Translations under genes and position numbers: made by a program
The notes under the pieces: model-generated
Databases searched by the model: none
What the model was told of the DNA's origin: nothing
Seen by the model: only the letters and a program-made list of their open reading frames with translations
Part shown: piece by piece, positions 56,751-64,000 of the stretch
How the letters are laid out: each line of letters opens with the position of its first letter
Numbering within the stretch: position 1 is the stretch's first letter
Assembly (NCBI GenBank): GCA_020634555.1
Contig: JACKBK010000007.1
Location: 61,920 to 125,919, forward strand
Direction of reading: 5' to 3'
Source of the DNA: Caldilineae bacterium
GTDB taxonomy: Bacteria; Chloroflexota; Anaerolineae; JAAEKA01
Length of the DNA stretch: 64,000 nt

Positions 56751-58459
56751 GCCAGCACCGCTCCCTGGCTGCCGCTGGTCACCAACCGGGCGTAGCGTTG
56801 CAAGTAACTCGGCAGGCCTGGCCGCTCCAGCGGTTGCCAGATGCTCCGTCGGCGCGCCAACTCATCCTCGCTGACGTGCAGATGCAGGCTGCGGCCGGGA
56901 ATGTCCACAGTGATCAGATCGCCCGGCTGGACCAGCGCGATTGGACCGCCGGCCGCAGCCTCAGGAGAGACATGGCCAACGCATGCGCCGCGGGTGCCGC
57001 CGCTGAACCGTCCATCGGTGATCAACGCGACCGAGCTGCCCAATCCCTGTCCCATCAAGTAGGAGGTGGGCGCCAACATCTCCTGCATCCCCGGACCGCC
57101 TTTCGGCCCCTCGTAGCGAATCACGACCACGTCGCCAGCCCTGACCTTACCGTCGCGGATGCCGTCCACTGCCTCTTCCTGGCTCTCGAAAATCACCGCG
57201 GGGCCGGTATGTTGCATCATACCTGGCAGCACGCCGGCTGCCTTGACCACGCCGCCGTCAGGCGCCAGATTGCCAAACAGAATCGCCAAGCCACCGTCGG
57301 CGCTGTATGGGTTGGCCAGCGTACGAATGCACTCCACATCCCGCGAGCGCGACGCTGCGATGTTCTCGCCCAACGTTTGCCCCGTCACGGTGAGCGCGTC
57401 AAGGTTGAGCGCGCCCGGCTTCTCCGCCAGCTCAGCCAGAATCGCGCTGACCCCACCGGCAGCATCCACATCCTCAACGTGGTAATGGCTGGATGGGCTG
57501 ACCTTGCACAGGTTAGGCGTCCGTTTGCTCACCTCGTTGACGCGGCTCAGCGGGTAGTCAACCCCCGCCTCGTGCGCGATGGCCAGAGTGTGCAGCACAG
57601 TGTTGGTGCTGCCGCCCATGGCGACATCCAGCGCCATCGCGTTGTCCAGAGCTTCGGCAGTCACTATCTTGCGCGGCGTGAGATTCATCTCCACCAGAGT
57701 CATCAACTGCCGCGCTGCCGCGCGCGCCAGTTCCTCGCGCCGCGGATCAACGGCCAAAATGGTGCCGTTGCCGGGCAGCGCCATGCCCAGCGCCTCACAC
57801 AGGCAATTCATGGAGTTGGCTGTAAACATGCCGGAGCAAGAGCCGCAGGTTGGACAAGCAACGTCCTCGATCTGCTTCAGTTCCTCGGCGGTTATCGAGC
57901 CGCTCTGATATGCACCCACACCCTCGAACACGGAGATCAGGTCCACGACCTGGCCGCTGGCCGTGACGCCGGCGCGCATCGGCCCACCGCTGACGAAGAT
58001 GGTCGGCACATCGACGCGCATCGCGCCCATCAACATGCCGGGCGTGATCTTGTCGCAGTTAGGGATGCAGATCATGCCATCGAAACAGTGAGCTGCGATC
58101 ATGGTCTCCACCGAATCGGCAATGATCTCGCGGCTGGGCAGGCTATACTTCATGCCAAAGTGCCCCATCGCGATGCCGTCATCCACACCGATGGTGTTGA
58201 ACATAAATGGCACACCGCCTGCCTCGCGCACTGCCTGTCGTACCACCTCGCCGAACGCTTGCAGATGAACGTGACCCGGCACGATGTCAACATATGAGTT
58301 GGCAATCGCGATGAAAGGTTTGTCCATGTCGGCGTCGGTGACGCCGGTTGCCTTGAGCAACGAGCGGTGCGGAGAGCGTTCGATGCCGCGTTTGATGGTG
58401 TCCGAACGCATGGCTCGATGCGTCTTATTGCTGCCGTTCTTGCCGTTTGTCGATTGCAT
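56744..58459 (-). CDS. ilvD: dihydroxy-acid dehydratase
   Basis: 571 residues. Iron-sulphur and active-site blocks: ICIPNCDKITPGMLMGAMR, DVACPTCGSCSGMFTANSMN, MGGSTNTVLHTLAIAHEAG and the C-terminal LITDGRFSGGTRGACVGHVS. It converts dihydroxy acids to 2-oxo acids in valine, leucine and isoleucine synthesis. The N-terminal NSYVDIVPGHVHL lacks the extra cysteine of 2Fe-2S-type enzymes, as in the E. coli 4Fe-4S type. I chose ATG 58459 (GGAG nine bases upstream); the longer frame runs into repeat sequence. It overlaps the HAD gene. Confidence 0.95.
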   Translation of the reverse strand: MQSTNGKNGSNKTHRAMRSDTIKRGIERSPHRSLLKATGVTDADMDKPFIAIANSYVDIVPGHVHLQAFGEVVRQAVREAGGVPFMFNTIGVDDGIAMGHFGMKYSLPSREIIADSVETMIAAHCFDGMICIPNCDKITPGMLMGAMRVDVPTIFVSGGPMRAGVTASGQVVDLISVFEGVGAYQSGSITAEELKQIEDVACPTCGSCSGMFTANSMNCLCEALGMALPGNGTILAVDPRREELARAAARQLMTLVEMNLTPRKIVTAEALDNAMALDVAMGGSTNTVLHTLAIAHEAGVDYPLSRVNEVSKRTPNLCKVSPSSHYHVEDVDAAGGVSAILAELAEKPGALNLDALTVTGQTLGENIAASRSRDVECIRTLANPYSADGGLAILFGNLAPDGGVVKAAGVLPGMMQHTGPAVIFESQEEAVDGIRDGKVRAGDVVVIRYEGPKGGPGMQEMLAPTSYLMGQGLGSSVALITDGRFSGGTRGACVGHVSPEAAAGGPIALVQPGDLITVDIPGRSLHLHVSEDELARRRSIWQPLERPGLPSYLQRYARLVTSGSQGAVLAW

Positions 58460-58491
58460 CACTCTTTGCTCCAAGGTCTTCTTTCCGCTCT

Positions 58492-58604
58492 TGTAGGATA
58501 GCCCCTTGTGGGCGTTCCGGCAATCCCGGAACGGGCACAAGGCCCTATCCTACATCCAAGCGGTGCCGTCCGCTCATGTAGGATAGCCCCTCGTGGGCGG
58601 TCCG
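58492..58604. repeat. inverted repeat plus a tandem half copy between cimA and ilvD
   Basis: TGTAGGATAGCCCCTTGTGG (from 58492) pairs with the segment ending TATCCTACA at 58554, a 29-base arm with a few mismatches and a short loop. A second half copy, TGTAGGATAGCCCCTCGTGG, starts at 58577 and is preceded, like the first, by CCGCTC. A dispersed-repeat family or an operon-internal hairpin that may modulate ilvD expression. Confidence 0.65.
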
Positions 58605-58617
58605 GGGATCCGCGTTG

Positions 58618-60258
58618 TCATGTTTCCTGCAACACTTCCGATTGTACCACAGTGCTGCCGTTCCGGTTCAAGCCGGCCAACGCGTACTCCAGCCCATCGG
58701 ACAGCGCCTGCCAGCTTGCCTCGATGATGTTGGTGCTGGCGCCGACCGTGCTCCAGGTATCAATGCCGTCGCTGAAGTCGATCAACACACGCGTGGTCGC
58801 CGCGGTCGCCCGGTGCGTGTCCAGAATGCGCACCTTGTAGTCGGCCAGATGTACCGCGCGCAGGCCGGGATAGAAGCGCTCCAGCGCCTTCCGCAGCGCC
58901 AGGTTAAGGGCGTTGACAGGCCCGTTGCCTTCTGCTACCTCGTGGAAGATGTGCCCCTCGATATCGACCTTGACCGTGGCTTCTGAGAAAAGGCCGCGAC
59001 CCCGGCGGTTGTCCACCGCGGTGGTGAAGTCGATCAACTCAAATGGTTTTTTGTAGTTCGGCTGAGCGCGTCGCAGCAACAGATCCACCGAGGCTTCCGA
59101 TGCTTCGAAAGAATAGCCGTGGTTTTCAAGCTCCTTGATCTGTAGCAACACCGCGCGCTCCTGCTCGCGGTTGATGCCGTTCAGCCCATACTCGTCTCGC
59201 TTGACGGCAATGTTGTCCTTGCCGCTGAGTTCACTGATGACCACCCGTTTTTGGTTGCCAACCAGCACCGGATCGATGTGCTGGTAGCTGCGTTCCAGCT
59301 TGACAACAGCGTTGACGTGGGTGCCGCCCTTGTGTGCAAACGCCGAGTTGCCAACGAAAGGCATGTGCGCCGGCAGTTGCAGATTTGCCAATTCCGCCAC
59401 GAAATGGGCGACGTCGCTCAGGTTTGCCAACTGCTCGTCGGTCACACAGTCGATGCCCAGCTTGAGCTTCAGATTGGCAACGACGCTGTTAAGGCTGCTG
59501 TTGCCGCAACGCTCGCCGTAGCCATTGATGGTTCCCTGAACGTGGGTGCAGCCTTGCCGGATGCCCTCCAAGGCATTGGCTACACCCACATCGCCGTCGT
59601 TATGCGTATGGATTCCCAACACGCCGCGATACCCGATAGATTCCAGGAACACCTGCACAGCGTCCACCGCCTCGCCGATCTCCCAGTACATCGACCCGCC
59701 GTTGGTGTCACACAGCACCAGCGCGTCAGCCCCGTTGTCGGCAGCCGCTTGAAGCGTCGCCAGCGCGTACTCGCGATTGGCCTTATAGCCGTCAAAGAAG
59801 TGCTCAGCGTCGTAAATAAACTCATCACAGTGCCGTTTCAAATAAGCCGTGCTGGCACCGATCATCCGCAGGTTTTCATCCAGCGTGGTCCGCAGCACCT
59901 CGGTCACATGCAGATCCCACGTCTTGCCAAATATCGTAATCACCGGCATTCCGGCATCCACCAGAAGCTGGATCTGCGGATCATCCGCAGGATCCACCTC
60001 AGCGCGGCAGGTGCTGCCGAACGCAGCAACCCGCGCCTGTTGTAGTTGCAGCTCGTGCTGCGCACGTTGGAAGAACTCGATGTCCTTCGGATTCGAGCCG
60101 GGCCAGCCACCTTCGATGTAGTGAACGCCCAGTTCGTCCAGCTTGCGGGCAATGCGCAGCTTGTCCTCGCATGAGAAGTTGATCCCTTCGCCCTGCGTGC
60201 CGTCGCGCAAGGTCGTATCGTAAAGCCAAATCCGCGGCTGTGTTATCATGGTTGTCAT
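58618..60258 (-). CDS. cimA: (R)-citramalate synthase
   Basis: 546 residues. The N-terminal DRE-TIM barrel carries LYDTTLRDGTQGEGINFS and YIEGGWPGSNPKDIEFF, the CimA form of the leuA/CimA signature, plus GVLGIHTHNDGDVGVANAL and GTINGYGERCGN. The C-terminal LeuA-type regulatory domain covers about residues 410-540. It condenses pyruvate and acetyl-CoA to citramalate, giving 2-oxobutyrate for isoleucine after LeuCD and LeuB, all encoded just upstream. I chose ATG 60258 (GGAG eight bases before) over 60273. The C-terminal domain may mediate isoleucine feedback inhibition. Confidence 0.92.
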   Translation of the reverse strand: MTTMITQPRIWLYDTTLRDGTQGEGINFSCEDKLRIARKLDELGVHYIEGGWPGSNPKDIEFFQRAQHELQLQQARVAAFGSTCRAEVDPADDPQIQLLVDAGMPVITIFGKTWDLHVTEVLRTTLDENLRMIGASTAYLKRHCDEFIYDAEHFFDGYKANREYALATLQAAADNGADALVLCDTNGGSMYWEIGEAVDAVQVFLESIGYRGVLGIHTHNDGDVGVANALEGIRQGCTHVQGTINGYGERCGNSSLNSVVANLKLKLGIDCVTDEQLANLSDVAHFVAELANLQLPAHMPFVGNSAFAHKGGTHVNAVVKLERSYQHIDPVLVGNQKRVVISELSGKDNIAVKRDEYGLNGINREQERAVLLQIKELENHGYSFEASEASVDLLLRRAQPNYKKPFELIDFTTAVDNRRGRGLFSEATVKVDIEGHIFHEVAEGNGPVNALNLALRKALERFYPGLRAVHLADYKVRILDTHRATAATTRVLIDFSDGIDTWSTVGASTNIIEASWQALSDGLEYALAGLNRNGSTVVQSEVLQET

Positions 60259-60259
60259 G

Positions 60260-60451
60260 TCAGATTTCTCCATCGGTTGGTGTTATGTCTAGCTTAGAGG
60301 GGTCAGTGTGCTTTGCCATGCCACTTCCGATGGAGCGGGTGCGCCGCATCATGGGCCGGACGGCCCGCGACACAGCTGCACCCGTGGTCACCTTTTCGAC
60401 AATCGGGGCATCGCCCGAACCGCTCAACTCAGAATCAAGATAATCGTTCAT
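60260..60451 (-). CDS. small ORF between leuB and cimA, 63 aa, unknown
   Basis: Starts at an ATG overlapping the leuB stop (ATGA) and stops one base before the cimA ATG (TGACATG), so it exactly fills the gap and would couple translation of both neighbours. The sequence (MNDYLDSELSGSGDAP ... RAVRPMMRRTRSIGSGM) has no known motif. It may be a real micro-protein or only a coupling ORF. Confidence 0.42.
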   Translation of the reverse strand: MNDYLDSELSGSGDAPIVEKVTTGAAVSRAVRPMMRRTRSIGSGMAKHTDPSKLDITPTDGEI

Positions 60452-61548
60452 TGCATTATCCGCTGTACGACCGCATTGCCCATCTCAGCCGTACCGACGA
60501 TCCGCCGTGCGCCCCAGGCGATGTCGCGGGTGCGCAGCCCATCGGCCAGCACCGATTCAACGGCCCGCTCCACAACCTGAGCCTCGTCCTCCAGGCCAAG
60601 CGAGTGGCGCAGTAGCATCGCCGCGCTCAGGATCGCTGCCAATGGATTGGCAATCCCCTGTCCGGCGATGTCCGGCGCCGATCCGTGGATCGGCTCGTAC
60701 AGGCCGCGCGGGTGGCCATAACTGTTCAAGGCATTGCCCAGACTGGCGCTGGGCAGCAAACCCATGCTGCCGGCCAACATGCTGGCTTCATCGGTCAGGA
60801 TATCGCCGAACAGGTTCCCTGCCAGCACCACGTCGTAGGCCGACGGACGTCGAATCAGATGCATCGCCATCGCATCTACCAGCACATGCTCAAGCTGCAC
60901 ATCCGGGAATTCCTTTGCAACCACCTCCGTCACCACCCGTCGCCAGAGCCGCGAGCTGGCCAGCACGTTGGCTTTATCCACCGATGCCAGCCGGCTGCTA
61001 CGGCCGCGCGCTGCCTCCGCCGCCAGCCGCGTAACCCGCTCGATCTCTGGTTGCGTGTAGAGCATGGTGTCGAACGCGGTCGGATCGTCCGCAGATGCCT
61101 CCTGGCGCGGCCCAAAATAAATACCACCTGTCAGCTCGCGCACCACCAGCAGATCGACACCGGCCAACACCTCAGGCTTGAGCGTCGATGCCTCCAGCAA
61201 CGCCGGTACAAGCTTGACAGGTCGCAGGTTGGCGAACAACCCCAGCGCCTTGCGAATGCCCAGCAAGCCCTGCTCTGGCCGGACCGCAGCAGTCGGGTTG
61301 TCCCATTTTGGTCCACCGACCGCGCCCAGCAACACAGCGTCGCTCTCGCTGCACACCGTGATCGTTTCAGAGGGCAGCGCAGCGCCAGTTTCGTCGATGG
61401 CACAACCGCCGATCAAGCCACTGCTGAACACAAACTGGTGGCCGAAACGGTCGCCGACCGCGTTCAAGACGTTGATCGCCTCAGCGGTCACTTCAGGACC
61501 GATCCCATCACCGGCCAGCACGGCCACGCGCGCCGGTTGTCTACTCAT
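60448..61548 (-). CDS. leuB: 3-isopropylmalate dehydrogenase
   Basis: 366 residues. LeuB features: AVLAGDGIGPEVTAEAINVL, LLGAVGGPKWDNP, VRELTGGIYFG, DEASMLAGSMGLLPSASLG and EPIHGSAPDIAGQGIANPLA. An NAD-dependent oxidative decarboxylase of leucine synthesis that can also act on methylmalate in the citramalate route. The start overlaps the upstream 65-aa ORF by 8 bases (ATGAGTAG), and the stop overlaps the downstream 63-aa ORF. Confidence 0.95.
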   Translation of the reverse strand: MSRQPARVAVLAGDGIGPEVTAEAINVLNAVGDRFGHQFVFSSGLIGGCAIDETGAALPSETITVCSESDAVLLGAVGGPKWDNPTAAVRPEQGLLGIRKALGLFANLRPVKLVPALLEASTLKPEVLAGVDLLVVRELTGGIYFGPRQEASADDPTAFDTMLYTQPEIERVTRLAAEAARGRSSRLASVDKANVLASSRLWRRVVTEVVAKEFPDVQLEHVLVDAMAMHLIRRPSAYDVVLAGNLFGDILTDEASMLAGSMGLLPSASLGNALNSYGHPRGLYEPIHGSAPDIAGQGIANPLAAILSAAMLLRHSLGLEDEAQVVERAVESVLADGLRTRDIAWGARRIVGTAEMGNAVVQRIMQ

Positions 61549-61738
61549 GGCTGTCGTTGTAACAGGTGGTCAACTCTGGCGCGGCGTCAGCACGGCGGCT
61601 GCTGGTACTCTCCGGCTGCTCTGAATCGAACCGTTCGTAGACGGCGGCGGCCAAGGCTGCTTCCTCGCGTGCGTCGATCCAGAAACGCGGCTCGCTCTCT
61701 TCTTCGGTTGCCTGTGACTTGTGGGCAATGAGGATCAT
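61541..61738 (-). CDS. small ORF between leuD and leuB, 65 aa, unknown
   Basis: MILIAHKSQATEEESE start, acidic, with WIDAREEAALAAAVYERFD as a likely helix. ATG 61738 has AAAGGAA upstream, and the stop lies within the leuB start (ATGAGTAG). Placement suggests a translated operon member, but no family was recognised. Confidence 0.5.
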   Translation of the reverse strand: MILIAHKSQATEEESEPRFWIDAREEAALAAAVYERFDSEQPESTSSRRADAAPELTTCYNDSHE

Positions 61739-61764
61739 GCTCTGTTCCTTTCTTTGCAACCTGG

Positions 61765-62358
61765 TCAGGCTGCCTGTGTCGCCGCCTCGTAGGCGGCAAT
61801 GTCGGCGGACCTGGACAACAGGTAGCCCAGATCATCCAGGCCGTCCAGCAGGCAGGCCTTGCGGTAGGAGTCGATGTGAAAACTGAACTCCTGGCCATCC
61901 GGCAGGCTCACCACTTGCGCTTCCAGGTCCACGGTGATCGTGGTGTCCGGCTGTTCCTCCACCAGGTCGTGCATCATTTCAACAATGTGGTGGGGCAGCG
62001 TCACCGGCAACAGCCCGTTCTTCAACGAGTTGTTGTGAAAGATGTCAGCAAACCCTGGCGAGATCACAACACGAAACCCATAGTCGGTGAGCGCCCAGAC
62101 TGCGTGCTCACGGCTGGAACCACTGCCAAAGTTGCGTCCGGCTAGCAGAATCTCAGCACCCTGGTGGTGTGGACGGTTTAGTACGTGGTCTTCGTCCAGG
62201 CTGCCGTCGTGAAGATAGCGCCAGGCGGCGAAACAGCCTTCTCCCATACCTTCCTTGGTAACAGCGGTCAGGTAGCGCGCGGGAATAATCTGGTCGGTAT
62301 CAACGTTCTCCGCCCGCAACGGGACAGCAGTGGCAGTAAGTTGAGTAAACGATTGCAT
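61765..62358 (-). CDS. leuD: 3-isopropylmalate dehydratase small subunit
   Basis: 197 residues. Hallmarks are VPLRAENVDTDQIIPARYL, EILLAGRNFGSGSSREHAVW and GLLPVTLP. It pairs with LeuC to isomerise isopropylmalate and citramalate. Start ATG 62358 has AAGGA six bases upstream; a longer frame from 62376 is less likely. Confidence 0.95.
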   Translation of the reverse strand: MQSFTQLTATAVPLRAENVDTDQIIPARYLTAVTKEGMGEGCFAAWRYLHDGSLDEDHVLNRPHHQGAEILLAGRNFGSGSSREHAVWALTDYGFRVVISPGFADIFHNNSLKNGLLPVTLPHHIVEMMHDLVEEQPDTTITVDLEAQVVSLPDGQEFSFHIDSYRKACLLDGLDDLGYLLSRSADIAAYEAATQAA

Positions 62359-62383
62359 AGTAATTCCTTGAACCATGGAGATT

Positions 62384-62443
62384 GAAACGTGATGCGTGAA
62401 ACGTGCTCAGTTGGCACGCATTACGAGTCACGTTTCACGTTTT
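62384..62443. repeat. heptamer-type inverted repeat between leuC and leuD
   Basis: GAAACGTGATGCGTGAAACG is followed by GAGTCACGTTTCACGTTTT, roughly its complement with short indels. Related TCACGTTTCACGTTTCG is found at 34039-34055 and GTGAAACGTAAAACGTGACG at 44856-44875, all in spacers. Confidence 0.5.
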
Positions 62444-62447
62444 AGGG

Positions 62448-63863
<1,416 letters not shown>

Positions 63864-64000
63864 TGATCATTGCTCCTCGTCACGCAGACTGTGCGGAAGG
63901 GTAGACAAGTAGTCAAGTATTAAGTACACAGGTGCAGAAGAGTACAAGTCCACAAATTACTCAGCAGCCTGCCACCCTACTTATTTGTCTACTTGTTTAC
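63864..64000. other. upstream region of leuC, partly repetitive
   Basis: Holds the Shine-Dalgarno (GAGGAG complement at 63873-63878) and heptamer-like text (GTAGACAAGTAGTCAAGTA near 63902 and CTACTTATTTGTCTACTTG near 63978, which can pair). No promoter or T-box leader was recognised within the window. Confidence 0.35.

Noticed and set aside
56513..58297. 594-codon open frame on the plus strand
   Set aside because: Opposite the unmistakable ilvD gene.
63864..64000. T-box or leucine attenuator before leuC
   Set aside because: No T-box core, no run of leucine codons and no terminator hairpin in the visible part; it could lie beyond the window.

Overview
The window looks like a chromosomal segment of a high-GC bacterium, most likely a member of the phylum Chloroflexota (Caldilineae/Anaerolineae type). 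This is an inference from several things: an Elp3 of the Dehalococcoides kind, a secreted protein ending in an LPxLLR-type tail, a BTAD regulator beside a contractile injection system, and short heptamer-type repeats between genes. No rRNA, tRNA, CRISPR array, integrase, terminase or capsid gene was recognised.

Layout. 1-2.4 kb: the 3' end of mutS (apparently frameshifted at the window edge), a TPR protein and a small membrane protein, all on the plus strand, converging on a lipoyl-pathway transferase (minus). 3.3-8.8 kb: two large multidomain glycosyltransferase genes (minus) that overlap by TGATG. 8.8-47.9 kb: a 39-kb, all-minus-strand extracellular contractile injection system (eCIS). In transcription order it reads: BTAD regulator, small protein, DUF4255/Pvc16 cap protein, CarboxypepD_reg-like protein, sheath 1, tube 1, giant sheath 2, tube 2, LysM tail protein, 55-aa protein, gp27-like and gp5-like spike proteins, a membrane-anchored protein, gp25, gpJ-type baseplate protein, gpI-type baseplate protein, two related tail/baseplate proteins (one fused to a solute-binding-protein domain), a tape-measure-like protein, a repeat-rich spacer, the AAA+ ATPase, then a cargo module. 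The cargo module holds a 1613-aa DUF4157 protein with an overlapping partner gene, an Lgt-like membrane enzyme, a 724-aa double metalloprotease DUF4157 protein and a 371-aa metalloprotease.

48-55.9 kb: a secreted cohesin-like protein, a Trm9-like methyltransferase head-to-head with elp3 (wobble-uridine tRNA modification), a DUF5666-repeat lipoprotein/secreted protein, an S1-domain RNA-binding protein, and a dksA-like/rpoD/small basic protein unit with near-consensus promoters. 56-64 kb: a branched-chain amino acid operon (leuC-leuD-orf65-leuB-orf63-cimA, then ilvD and a HAD phosphatase). It can supply isoleucine through citramalate as well as leucine.

Most unusual content: the eCIS carries features I do not associate with described particles. 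These are a maltose-binding-protein-like domain on a tail protein, an NTF2-like domain inserted in a 943-aa sheath, silk-like Gly/Ala/Ser tails shared by two tail proteins, a C-terminally membrane-anchored component, and an Lgt-like enzyme among the cargo genes. All three predicted cargo proteins share a short R-[LV]-P-A-W-[AS] motif near residue 31-39, a candidate loading signal. A palindromic repeat occurs twice, once translated in frame inside a glycosyltransferase gene. Function calls rest on reading motifs by eye; no database search was possible.
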